Assembly (NCBI GenBank): GCA_031417555.1 | Contig: JANOVV010000085.1 | Location: forward strand, 1-64,000 | DNA: 64,000 nucleotides | Origin: JADKIH01 sp031417555 | GTDB lineage: Bacteria > Bacteroidota > Bacteroidia > AKYH767-A > 2013-40CM-41-45 | Direction of reading: 5' to 3' | Part shown: positions 1 through 7,836 of the stretch, in pieces | Layout: every line of letters begins with the position of its first letter | Numbering within the stretch: the stretch's first letter is position 1 | Notes under the pieces: model-generated | Told to the model about the DNA's origin: nothing | Databases searched by the model: none | What the model saw: only the letters and a program-made list of their open reading frames with translations | Translations under genes and position numbers: made by a program

Positions 1-270
1 TCTGGATGACAATTCCTAGGATTAGTTTAAAGAAGAAACTCACAGGATTCTTTCTGAATTTGTAATCACACAGGAAGGTTTGAATAAGAAACTCACAGGG
101 TCCCTTCTGGATGACAATTCCTAGGATTAGTTTAAAGAAGAAACTCACAGGATTCTTTCTGAATTTGTAATCACACAGGAAGGTTTGAGTAAGAAACTCA
201 CAGGGTCCCTTCTGGATGACAATTCCTAGGATTAGTTTAAAGAAGAAACTCACAGGATTCCTTCTGAATT
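1..270. repeat. 105-bp tandem repeat array, about 2.6 copies, cut by the window edge
   Basis: Copies begin at 1, 106 and 211, giving an exact 105-bp period with almost no differences between copies (one A/G change in the half unit near 189). Each unit is made of two related halves of about 52 bp that share the core AAGAAACTCACAGG followed by a TTCTG box, so the array is a nested repeat. 105 is a multiple of three and one minus-strand frame stays open through all copies, but no start codon or gene is visible and I do not call it coding. The third copy loses similarity at about 270, 65 bp before the GIY-YIG gene. Because the window begins at a copy boundary, the array may continue to the left or mark an assembly break. 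Confidence 0.9.
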
Positions 271-335
271 ATTTCTCATCTAATAACCTTATTAAAAAGA
301 TTGCAAAAAAAAATTTTCATAATCAATTTTGATGA

Positions 336-620
336 ATGCTTTACTATGTATATATATCGACCAATAGTGTTAAAAATGTTTTTTATACGGGGATGACTGG
401 AAATCTTAGAAGGCGGATGGTGGAGCATCGGCTTGATAAGGGAAAATGGAAACATTTTGCAGGTAGATATTATTGTCATAAGCTTATTTTTTATGAAACT
501 TATGAATATGTTCAGGAAGCAATCGAAAGAGAAAAGTTTATTAAAAATTTAAGTCGTGAAAAAAAGATTGAATTAATAAAAACAAAAAATCCGGATATGG
601 TCTTCTATTGTATTTGGTAA
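336..620 (+). CDS. Small GIY-YIG domain nuclease (UPF0213/YhbQ-like)
   Basis: A 94-residue stand-alone GIY-YIG domain. The YVY strand is at residues 4-6, the YTG strand near residues 17-19 (FYTGMT), the conserved arginine lies in LRRRMVEH, and a conserved glutamate is in the helix AIEREKFIKN, so the catalytic set looks complete. Proteins of this size are common in Bacteroidota and are often present in several copies per genome; the cellular role of the family is poorly known, with DNA nicking or repair as the usual guess. The ATG at 336 is the only reasonable start. It follows the 105-bp repeat array directly and no partner gene is in sight. Confidence 0.85.
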   Translation: MLYYVYISTNSVKNVFYTGMTGNLRRRMVEHRLDKGKWKHFAGRYYCHKLIFYETYEYVQEAIEREKFIKNLSREKKIELIKTKNPDMVFYCIW

Positions 621-829
621 AAAAACTCTGATAGTAATAAATTGCAATTGTCTTGTCTTTGAAGGTTATTTTTAACTCAATTATTACCTTATTTTTTGAA
701 TATAAAAACTGCAATGATTTTAAATTTTGATTTTATTAATTATTCGTTGTTTTTAGTTCATTGCTTTGTGCATTAATAATTCCAAAATCAACAAGTGGAC
801 TCATAATCTTTCCCTATTTTCGCTTTCAT

Positions 830-2227
830 ATGATACAAAAGGGCAGTATAATTGAAAATGTTGAAATTACAGGAATTGGTGCGGAGGGTAAAGCTATTGG
901 TCGTATTGATAATTTTGTAATTTTTGTTGAAGATGCTGTTCCGGGTGATTTTACGGATGTACTTATTTATAGAAAAAAGAAAAATTATGCTGAAGGCCGT
1001 TCTGTAAATATACGAAAATCATCACCTGACCGCGTGGACCCATTCTGTGAACATTTTGGAGTTTGTGGTGGTTGTAAATGGCAACATCTTTCGTATGAAA
1101 AACAACTCGCATTTAAACAGCAAAATATTACCGATGCTTTGGAAAGAATTGGGAAACTGGAATTACCCGGTCTACTTCCGATAATCGGATCTGCAAAAAC
1201 AAAACATTACCGTAATAAATTGGAATATACTTTTTCAAACAGGTCATGGCTTACGAGAAAAGAATTATCAGACGGAGACTCTAAGGAAATGCCTGCACTT
1301 GGTTTTCATGTTCCTTTAAGATTTGATAAAATACTTGATATAAAAAAATGTTATCTTCAGGATGATCTCTCCAATGATATAAGAATTGAAGTAAGGAATT
1401 TTTGTATAGCCAATGAAATGAAATTTTTTGATCTCATTAGTCAGGAAGGTGGAATGAGAAATCTGATTATCAGAAATTCTTCAGCTGGCGAATGGATGGT
1501 AATTGTTGTTTTTCATTCTGAAGATGAGGCTAACAGGAATAAACTCCTAAATCATCTTAAAGAAAAATTTACTTTTATTACATCGCTTTTATTTATCGTC
1601 AATACAAAAAGGAATGATACCATCTTCGATTTAGAAATCCAACTTTTTCACGGGAAAGAATATATTGTTGAAAAAATGGAAAAACTTTCTTACCGAATCA
1701 GTGCTAAATCTTTTTATCAGACAAATTCCTATCAGGCTTATGAATTATACAAGGTTGTTAGAAATTTTGCTCAGCTTTCAGGTACAGAAAATATATTCGA
1801 TCTTTATACGGGTACCGGAACGATTGCTACCTTTTTATCGGGTAATGCACGACAAGTAAGCGGTATCGATTACATTGAAGATGCTATTCGTGATGCACGC
1901 CAAAATGCAATTGATAATAATATCAGAAATATTTCTTTTTTTGCAGGTGATATTAAAGATGTTTTAAATGACGATTTTATAAATAAAAACGGAAGACCTG
2001 ACGTTATTGTAACGGATCCTCCGCGTGCAGGGATGCATGAAGATGTTATTAAATCTATTCGTAAAGCTGCACCGGAAAAAATTGTTTATGTTAGCTGTAA
2101 TCCTTCAACACAAGCAAGGGATTTGCAACTTCTGAGTGATGATTTTCGTATTGAAAAAATTCAACCGGTTGATATGTTTCCGCATACTTCTCATGTAGAA
2201 AATGTGACTCTTCTGGTAAAAAAGTAA
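830..2227 (+). CDS. rlmD: 23S rRNA (uracil-C5)-methyltransferase, RlmD/RumA family
   Basis: A SAM-dependent enzyme that makes 5-methyluridine in 23S rRNA (U1939 in E. coli numbering). An N-terminal TRAM-like domain covers about residues 1-60. The iron-sulfur cysteines are C73, C79 and C82 (CEHFGVCGGC) plus C174. The SAM loop DLYTGTGT is near residue 324, the DPPRAGMH motif follows, and the catalytic cysteine is C423 in SCNPST. An upstream TTG at 761 keeps the frame open, but its extra 23 residues do not belong to the family and the protein proper begins at the ATG at 830 (MIQKG). The stop is 7 bp before the NlpC/P60 gene, so these genes are probably cotranscribed. The paralogue TrmA usually lacks the cluster, which favours RlmD here. 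Confidence 0.92.
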   Translation: MIQKGSIIENVEITGIGAEGKAIGRIDNFVIFVEDAVPGDFTDVLIYRKKKNYAEGRSVNIRKSSPDRVDPFCEHFGVCGGCKWQHLSYEKQLAFKQQNITDALERIGKLELPGLLPIIGSAKTKHYRNKLEYTFSNRSWLTRKELSDGDSKEMPALGFHVPLRFDKILDIKKCYLQDDLSNDIRIEVRNFCIANEMKFFDLISQEGGMRNLIIRNSSAGEWMVIVVFHSEDEANRNKLLNHLKEKFTFITSLLFIVNTKRNDTIFDLEIQLFHGKEYIVEKMEKLSYRISAKSFYQTNSYQAYELYKVVRNFAQLSGTENIFDLYTGTGTIATFLSGNARQVSGIDYIEDAIRDARQNAIDNNIRNISFFAGDIKDVLNDDFINKNGRPDVIVTDPPRAGMHEDVIKSIRKAAPEKIVYVSCNPSTQARDLQLLSDDFRIEKIQPVDMFPHTSHVENVTLLVKK

Positions 2228-2234
2228 ATTTAAA

Positions 2235-2768
2235 ATGAAAACAGGAATTCCAATTTTAATCATGTTTTTATTTTTCGCTGGTATAGTAGCAAATGGCCAG
2301 CAAAATTCGCCAGAAGCAGAACCTATCGACAAAGAGCAAGAACAGTTGCAATTGTGTTTTATTTATTCGAACATGTTGGGCTTTAATATTAATTCCATTG
2401 ATAACCCTAAACTTTATCAAAGTATCGGTGAATGGATGGGAACGCCATATAAGTTCAGTGGGAAAAGTAAAAAAGGAGTTGATTGTTCCGGATTGGTTTG
2501 TGAATTATACAAGGATTGTAATAACCTTGTATTGGAAAGTTGTGCAAAAGATCTTTTCCATAATTCAGAACAGATAAAAAAAACAGATTTACGTGAAGGA
2601 GATTTAGTTTTTTTTAAAATTAAAAAGAATAGAATTTCTCATGTTGGTATTTATCTAGGACAAAATAAATTTGTACATGCTAGCACAAAAAATGGAGTTA
2701 TCGTTAGTAATTTGGAAGATCCTTATTACAAACGATATTTTTATAAAGGCGGTCGGTTAAAAAAATAA
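2235..2768 (+). CDS. Secreted NlpC/P60 family cell-wall endopeptidase
   Basis: 177 residues. A hydrophobic signal peptide covers residues 1-22 (ending near ANGQQ), so the protein is exported to the periplasm. The NlpC/P60 domain runs from about residue 55 to the end: the catalytic cysteine is C84 in GVDCSGLV, the histidine is H136 in SHVGIY, and the third polar residue is likely H148 in VHAST. Such enzymes cut gamma-D-Glu-diamino acid bonds in peptidoglycan stem peptides. Length is normal for a minimal single-domain member. It sits 7 bp after rlmD and 2 bp before the phosphoribosyltransferase gene, so translation of the three may be coupled. Confidence 0.9.
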   Translation: MKTGIPILIMFLFFAGIVANGQQNSPEAEPIDKEQEQLQLCFIYSNMLGFNINSIDNPKLYQSIGEWMGTPYKFSGKSKKGVDCSGLVCELYKDCNNLVLESCAKDLFHNSEQIKKTDLREGDLVFFKIKKNRISHVGIYLGQNKFVHASTKNGVIVSNLEDPYYKRYFYKGGRLKK

Positions 2769-2770
2769 TT

Positions 2771-3289
2771 ATGGTAATTACAATGAATGAATCCCGAACT
2801 CTTTTATTAAACGATAAACAAATCAGGCAAAAAATAAACAGGCTTGCATATCAGGTTTATGAAGATAATGCATCAGAGAAGGAAATTATTTTAGCAGGCA
2901 TAATGAAAAGCGGATTTCAATTATGTGAAATCGTTGCTTCAATAATAGCTACAATATCACCATTAAAAGTTACAATAGCAGAAGTACATATTGATAAACA
3001 TAGTAAAGTAAATACGGATGCTACTATTTCAATAAATAAGGATCAATTAAATGGCAAGGTTGTTATTCTAATTGATGATGTACTTGATTCCGGAAAAACT
3101 TTAATGTATTCATTAAAACCTTTTCTGGCTTCCGATATAAAAAAAATCCGAACTGTAGTATTGATTGACCGTAATCATAAGAGATTTCCGGTATCTGCAG
3201 ATTTTGCAGGATTAACTCTTTCCACAGCTTTAAAGGAACATGTAACTGTTGAATTTTTTTCAGATGGAATATCTGCGTGGCTTAGCTGA
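2771..3289 (+). CDS. PyrR-type phosphoribosyltransferase
   Basis: 172 residues with a type I PRTase fold. The PRPP-binding loop is VVILIDDVLDSGKT near residues 97-110. The downstream segment LIDRNHKRFPVSADFAG resembles the PyrR pattern (DRGHRxLPI..DFVG), so the closest family appears to be PyrR/uracil PRTase rather than hypoxanthine PRTase. PyrR proteins either make UMP from uracil and PRPP or bind pyr mRNA to attenuate transcription; I see no pyr genes here, so regulation of pyr is not supported. A second in-frame ATG at 2783 is an equally good start. The gene is 2 bp after the NlpC gene, and its stop codon ends exactly where the convergent aroK stop begins. Confidence 0.75.
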   Translation: MVITMNESRTLLLNDKQIRQKINRLAYQVYEDNASEKEIILAGIMKSGFQLCEIVASIIATISPLKVTIAEVHIDKHSKVNTDATISINKDQLNGKVVILIDDVLDSGKTLMYSLKPFLASDIKKIRTVVLIDRNHKRFPVSADFAGLTLSTALKEHVTVEFFSDGISAWLS

Positions 3290-3802
3290 TTATTTTAATT
3301 GGAAGGATTTAATTTTTTCGGCCAACGTTTTCGCATTAAGGCTGGCAGCATTTACTGTAATCATTGCTTGTTTGTAAAAAGGAATACGCATTGTTAAATG
3401 GCTCATAATTTGTTCCATCAGTTCAACATCATTCAGCGATTCGATTAAAGGTCTTCCTGCTCGGGAAGAAGCTAAACGGTGAAAAAGTAAACCTGCATTT
3501 GCTTCAAGGTAAACGGTGATACCATTGGAATTCATCCATTCCATATTTTTATGAAAGCAAGGAGTTCCTCCTCCGGTAGATATTATAACATTATCTTTTT
3601 TATCAGTAGTCCGTAAAACCTTTTTTTCCATTTCTCTGAAATAGTCCTGGCCTTGTTGATTAAAAATAGAAGTAATAGTATTTCCGAGTTTCTCCTCAAC
3701 AAGATGATCTGTATCGAGAAAATCGTATTTAAAAATTTTAGATAGCAATTCGGCAGTTTTAGATTTACCGCTGCCCATATAACCAATTAAATAAATCCGC
3801 AT
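3290..3802 (-). CDS. aroK: Shikimate kinase
   Basis: 170 residues, the usual length. It phosphorylates shikimate with ATP in the chorismate pathway. The P-loop GYMGSGKS is at residues 7-14, the shikimate/Mg-binding aspartates are D30 and D32 in LDTD, the glycine-rich ISTGGGTPC lies near residue 75, and the lid arginine is in SRAGRPLI. The start ATG at 3802 is 27 bp downstream of the universal stress protein gene stop, so the two are probably one transcript. Its stop abuts the stop of the convergent phosphoribosyltransferase gene with no bases between, so there is no room for a terminator between them. Confidence 0.95.
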   Translation of the reverse strand: MRIYLIGYMGSGKSKTAELLSKIFKYDFLDTDHLVEEKLGNTITSIFNQQGQDYFREMEKKVLRTTDKKDNVIISTGGGTPCFHKNMEWMNSNGITVYLEANAGLLFHRLASSRAGRPLIESLNDVELMEQIMSHLTMRIPFYKQAMITVNAASLNAKTLAEKIKSFQLK

Positions 3803-3829
3803 TCAGAAATAATCAGCTGTTATTAAAAA

Positions 3830-4657
3830 TTATTCAATCAATCTGGAATGTACAACAAGTAAATTACAAGGTAGTTTTTTTAATAATGCATCTATTCCAT
3901 CATGGCTTGAAATCCGGTCAAAAATTAAGAGCATGTGCTCAGAAGAATGTGTAACAATTAGATCAGCATTATTTTTAAAAGCATAATCCGAAATAGAATC
4001 ACATTGTTCCCCGGAAAGTGAAAATAAATTAATTTTTACTTTACTATTTTCAATTGCTTCTTTAAATATAAATAAATCCTTTTTTAACGTGGGAGGAATA
4101 TTGTCATTACTCCTATCTTCATAAGAGGAAACTCCGCTATCATCAGAAATGAAAATTGATTCTGAATTTTCCTTTTCCGCAAAATATATAGATGTCAATA
4201 TGGTCAAGTCGGTTTTTTTATGTTCAATTCCATTCACAATAATTTTTTTAAAACTTCCTGCACCTGAATCTGTGAATACTAAAACTGAACATTTTGCCTT
4301 CGTGGCAATATTTGCAGCAATTTGTCCGATGGGAAGAGCAAAATTTTCTTTTTCAGATGCACCAACAATTATTAAATCAACTACCTCGTGCTTACAAATT
4401 TGCAGAATACTTGATACTATGTCAACTTGCTCCCAATATATGCGTGAATTACCGTCATGAAAACCATTAGAAGTAAGCAAAAGAGCTAATTCACGTTGCT
4501 TCTCGCTTGTTTTTTTACCTACATGGATAAATACAGCTAAGGATTTATGAAGTTCACACATTCGCTTCATTTCCGTCACCAATATTGGTAAGCCCGGCGA
4601 AAAAGAAACAGCAAGTGCAATCGTTTCAAATGGATAAGGATTTTTTCCTTTAATCAT
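3830..4657 (-). CDS. Universal stress protein family, tandem-domain
   Basis: About 275 residues, the size of a two-domain UspA-like protein. The first half has the pattern of a Usp domain: a first strand FETIALAVSF, VVDLIIVGAS in the middle and KCSVLVF at the end. The second half repeats it more weakly (ADLIVTHSS, then CNLLVVHS near the C-terminus). The ATP-binding G-2x-G-9x-G(S/T) motif is not clean in either half, so it may be of the non-ATP-binding type. The frame is open up to a TTG at 4696, but that codon lies inside a TAATTTTG promoter-like element, so I prefer the ATG at 4657. It is likely cotranscribed with aroK. Confidence 0.75.
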   Translation of the reverse strand: MIKGKNPYPFETIALAVSFSPGLPILVTEMKRMCELHKSLAVFIHVGKKTSEKQRELALLLTSNGFHDGNSRIYWEQVDIVSSILQICKHEVVDLIIVGASEKENFALPIGQIAANIATKAKCSVLVFTDSGAGSFKKIIVNGIEHKKTDLTILTSIYFAEKENSESIFISDDSGVSSYEDRSNDNIPPTLKKDLFIFKEAIENSKVKINLFSLSGEQCDSISDYAFKNNADLIVTHSSEHMLLIFDRISSHDGIDALLKKLPCNLLVVHSRLIE

Positions 4658-4693
4658 ACGACAAAATACGTCTAATCCTCCATTAAAACAAGT

Positions 4694-4701
4694 CAAAATT
4701 A
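4694..4701 (-). promoter_or_regulatory. -7 promoter element of the usp-aroK unit
   Basis: Reads TAATTTTG on the minus strand, an exact match to the Bacteroidota TAnnTTTG element, 36 bp before the ATG at 4657. No TTG lies at the ideal distance upstream (nearest about 26 bp), so only the -7 half is supported. It argues against translation starting at the TTG at 4696. Confidence 0.45.
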
Positions 4702-4763
4702 TAACCTGGAAAATATTTATAAAGTATCAAATGTTATTAGCTTCCGACCACTAAACCTGTATC

Positions 4764-4798
4764 TTGATTCTTGTCTCTTGATTCTTGACTCTCATTTC
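4764..4798. repeat. Heptamer tandem repeat (locus A)
   Basis: Five 7-bp units in register: TTGATTC, TTGTCTC, TTGATTC, TTGACTC, TCATTTC. It lies in the gap between terC and the universal stress protein gene, ending 10 bp before the terC stop. Same type of repeat as the other heptamer loci in this window. Confidence 0.75.
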
Positions 4799-4807
4799 AT
4801 CATTTCA

Positions 4808-5530
4808 TCACTTCGCCTGATGCCTGATTTTTCTTAGCCTTATGTTTAGAAGTTCAACGATAAGAGAAAATCCCATACCGAAATAAATATAATTTTTCTC
4901 GACATGAATATGTGTGCCTTCGAGTACGAGTAATACTCCTATTGCTACTAAAAATACGAGGGCAAGCATTTTTATTGTAGGATACTTTAGAATAAAATCA
5001 CTTACATAAGGAGCAAATAATAACATTACGAACATAGATAAAACCACAGCGGTAATCATAACAGGCAGATCGCGGCTAAGACCTACTGCGGTAAGAATAG
5101 AATCGAAAGAAAAAATTATATCAATAAAAGTAATTTGAATTATGGCTTGGGAAACAGTAAGTAATTTTTCTTTCTTCTCTTCTCCTATTTCCGGTTCCAC
5201 CAGTTTATGGTAGATTTCCTGAATTGTTTTATAAATTAGAAAAACTCCTCCTGCAAAAAGAATGAGATCCCTCCCACTGATTTCTAAAGAGGCAATACTA
5301 AATAACGGCTGAACCAGATGAACTAAATAAGAAATTCCAAGAAGAAGAAAAATCCTGAATATCATTGCCAGCATCAAACCGATTGTACGAGCTCTTTTTT
5401 GTTCTTTTTTAGGTAGATAACCACATATAACCGCAATGAAAATAATATTATCAATTCCAAGAACGATTTCCAGAAAAATAAGGGTAGTTAAACTAACAAT
5501 CCCTTCAGGAGTGAAAATATCTAATAACAT
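4808..5530 (-). CDS. TerC family integral membrane protein
   Basis: 240 residues with about seven hydrophobic segments. The conserved TerC residues are visible: the first helix motif LEIVLGIDNIIF (residues 21-32) and the second, IDIIFSFDSI, around residue 136, each with acidic residues inside the membrane. The family is linked to tellurite resistance and, in better studied members, to export of manganese or other divalent metal ions. Length fits the short Bacteroidota form without the CBS/CorC extension. It has its own promoter upstream (5584-5615) and stands alone. Confidence 0.88.
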   Translation of the reverse strand: MLLDIFTPEGIVSLTTLIFLEIVLGIDNIIFIAVICGYLPKKEQKRARTIGLMLAMIFRIFLLLGISYLVHLVQPLFSIASLEISGRDLILFAGGVFLIYKTIQEIYHKLVEPEIGEEKKEKLLTVSQAIIQITFIDIIFSFDSILTAVGLSRDLPVMITAVVLSMFVMLLFAPYVSDFILKYPTIKMLALVFLVAIGVLLVLEGTHIHVEKNYIYFGMGFSLIVELLNIRLRKIRHQAK

Positions 5531-5583
5531 AAATACCCGGTTAAATTGATCTAAATAAAACTACTTACCCAAAATTGGATTTG

Positions 5584-5615
5584 CAAATTTATTACTATTT
5601 TTCAATTGTAAACAA
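5584..5615 (-). promoter_or_regulatory. Promoter of terC (TTG-N21-TAAATTTG)
   Basis: On the minus strand, TTG (plus 5613-5615) is followed by 21 bp and TAAATTTG (plus 5584-5591), a full match to the Bacteroidota consensus. A transcript would start near 5577 and leave a leader of about 47 nt before the ATG at 5530. Confidence 0.6.
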
Positions 5616-5690
5616 GAATGATTACATCCTTTACTAACAAGAAAAATGAAAAATAAAATAGACGTTGTAACAGATTATATTGAAACCGAT

Positions 5691-7367
5691 CTATTTATAA
5701 ACTTTTAAAACTCTGGCTGATGGCTCTTGTATATTTCCAGACCATTTAGGCAACCAGTAATGAGGTATTACACTCCAATTATTTCCGAAATGTTCTTTAA
5801 ACTTTTTCATATAGTAATAAGCTTCTTTCGTTGGAGGAATTATTGTCGGATGCATATTCTTTTTTTCTTTTTCAAACTCTTCATCTGTTACCTTCGCATT
5901 TAAAAATTCCTGAACCCATTGAAACCATGATTTTTCTTTGCCTGAAACGCCGTCTGAAAAAGCTTCTTTTTTTCTCCACAAAATTTCTTCAGGTAAAATT
6001 GGATTTGATTTATAAACATCACCGAAAGCTTTTCTTATAAAATATTTTTCCATTCTTTCAGCCGTAGGAAGTTTCCATGCAGTAGGTACTGATCGGAAAT
6101 AATCTACAAACTCTCTGTCTAAAAAAGGAACTCTGGCTTCAAGTCCGTGACACGAGATTGCACGGTCGACACGAAGACCATCAAACAAATGAATTTCATC
6201 AAGCAAACGATAGTGATCATCACGCGCTTCGATCGGGCCGGGATTATTGTAAAAATAGAGATACCCCATCTGAGCCTCATCTGCTCCATCACCATTTAAA
6301 ATAACTTTTATATCTGTGTTCTCACTTATATATTTCCCGAGAAGAAATTGTCCTACACTCGCGCGAATGGTAGTAATATCGTATGTCTCTATGGATTGTA
6401 TCACTTTATCGATAGCATCCAATCCTTCCTGCGGTGTAAAATAAATAATGTGATGTTCAATGTTACTATATAAACGATTGACATGTTCAGCAACTTTTCT
6501 GGCAAAAACAATATCAGTACCTTCTTTCATACCAATACTGAATGAATGTAATTTTTTTCCCGGGTAATCTATGGATAGCATTTTTGATGCTATGGCACAA
6601 ACAAGACTTGAATCCAATCCTCCGGAAAGAAGGCAACCAACAGGTCTGTCGGAAATCAATCTTCGCTTTACAGCTGTTTCAACAATATGAACAACTTCAG
6701 AAAAATCTTTTTCAGAAGGATTAAAATCCAACGCTGTATCATTATTAATTACTTTATGCCAATAAGAATCAGTAACAGGACTTTGACCGGGAATCCATTT
6801 CAAAATCATTTTTTGATCGAAACGTTTTACTTCTTTAAAAATATCAGATAAACCGGCAAGAAGGCTGCTAAATCCAAAACTTTTTTTGTCATCTGAAATT
6901 GCATAAAACAATGGCCTGATACTTAGTGGATCCGTATTAAGTAAAAGTGAGATGAATCGTTCATCTTCAAATTCTATAATAGCAAAACTATATTCACCAA
7001 TCAGTTCACGGTTTAAACGTTTAATATCATAATTGAATAATTTGAACAAAGGAAGAATCACTGCACAATCGGATCCTGTTTTACTTACTTTCAAATCATA
7101 CTTGTCGATTAATTCTCTGAAATTATAAATTTCACCATTACAAACGAGGTAATACGTTTTATTACCGCTTATAAGATGAAACGGCTGATCGCCATCGATA
7201 TCAAGTCCAATAATGGCGAGGCGATGAAAACCTATAAAACATTTCCTGTTAAAGACAATGAGACTTCGATCCGGTCCGCGCGATTTAAGTTTTTGAAAGG
7301 AACTGAAAATATCAGCGGGTGATTTACTTTCTGTTATTTCTCCTAGCAACCCATATATTCCACACAT
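5691..7367 (-). CDS. asnB: Glutamine-hydrolysing asparagine synthetase B
   Basis: 558 residues. The ATG is followed directly by Cys2 (MCGIYGLLG), the nucleophile of the class II glutamine amidotransferase domain (about residues 1-190), which frees ammonia from glutamine. The synthetase domain follows, with the ATP pyrophosphatase loop PVGCLLSGGLDSS near residue 246, ILNGDGADE further on, and GLEARVPFLDREF, all typical of AsnB. It converts aspartate to asparagine with ATP. The gene is monocistronic, 160 bp from terC; upstream lies the long gap before the PKD gene. I see no consensus -7 element in the first 100 bp upstream. Confidence 0.95.
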   Translation of the reverse strand: MCGIYGLLGEITESKSPADIFSSFQKLKSRGPDRSLIVFNRKCFIGFHRLAIIGLDIDGDQPFHLISGNKTYYLVCNGEIYNFRELIDKYDLKVSKTGSDCAVILPLFKLFNYDIKRLNRELIGEYSFAIIEFEDERFISLLLNTDPLSIRPLFYAISDDKKSFGFSSLLAGLSDIFKEVKRFDQKMILKWIPGQSPVTDSYWHKVINNDTALDFNPSEKDFSEVVHIVETAVKRRLISDRPVGCLLSGGLDSSLVCAIASKMLSIDYPGKKLHSFSIGMKEGTDIVFARKVAEHVNRLYSNIEHHIIYFTPQEGLDAIDKVIQSIETYDITTIRASVGQFLLGKYISENTDIKVILNGDGADEAQMGYLYFYNNPGPIEARDDHYRLLDEIHLFDGLRVDRAISCHGLEARVPFLDREFVDYFRSVPTAWKLPTAERMEKYFIRKAFGDVYKSNPILPEEILWRKKEAFSDGVSGKEKSWFQWVQEFLNAKVTDEEFEKEKKNMHPTIIPPTKEAYYYMKKFKEHFGNNWSVIPHYWLPKWSGNIQEPSARVLKVYK

Positions 7368-7836
7368 AAATATTAATTATTTTTTTTGATAAAAATTTCG
7401 AATTAGGAATACGTTAATTAAGCATGAACGTTACTAAAATTGAAATAAGATGCTTTTGTACTTTATTCAATTTTATAGTTTAAGCGAGCCGCTAAGTTAT
7501 CATTTTTAGCTTTTTAAAAAGAATTTTTATTGTAATCAATCAGCCATTAAAATATTTTAAAGCCATTCAACCATTCTTAAAAATGATCTTTTGATATTTC
7601 TTACAAGCTTTTTTTAGTGCTTCCATAACGATTATTCGTTGAAAGACTGATTTTATTTAATTTTTGAATAGCATTTCTATTAAGTTATTAATCAATCGGT
7701 CAAATCCTTACAAAAGCTTGTGCAGTTGTTAATTGGCGCCCCGTCACCTCCCACTTAGGATATTTTTAGGGTGTTACGAAATAACTCCGACGATTATGGA
7801 AAAATCAATTTCCGGAGGTATTTGAAAAGCGATAGT
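7368..7836. other. Intergenic region between divergent asnB and the PKD gene
   Basis: A 469-bp AT-rich stretch that must hold promoters for both divergent genes. I found no exact TAnnTTTG element, no strong hairpin with a T-run and no convincing ORF. The most GC-rich part, around 7735-7760, is unremarkable. The frame of the PKD gene extends upstream to a GTG at 7771 within this region. Confidence 0.5.

Noticed and set aside
1..270. Array could be a CRISPR
   Set aside because: The repeat is continuous with no unique spacers, the unit is 105 bp, and no cas gene is near.
761..829. TTG at 761 as start of rlmD
   Set aside because: The extra residues are not part of the family; the ATG at 830 gives the usual N-terminus.
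7771..7836. GTG at 7771 as start of the PKD gene
   Set aside because: It would place 22 residues before a normal signal peptide; the ATG at 7837 gives a proper export signal.
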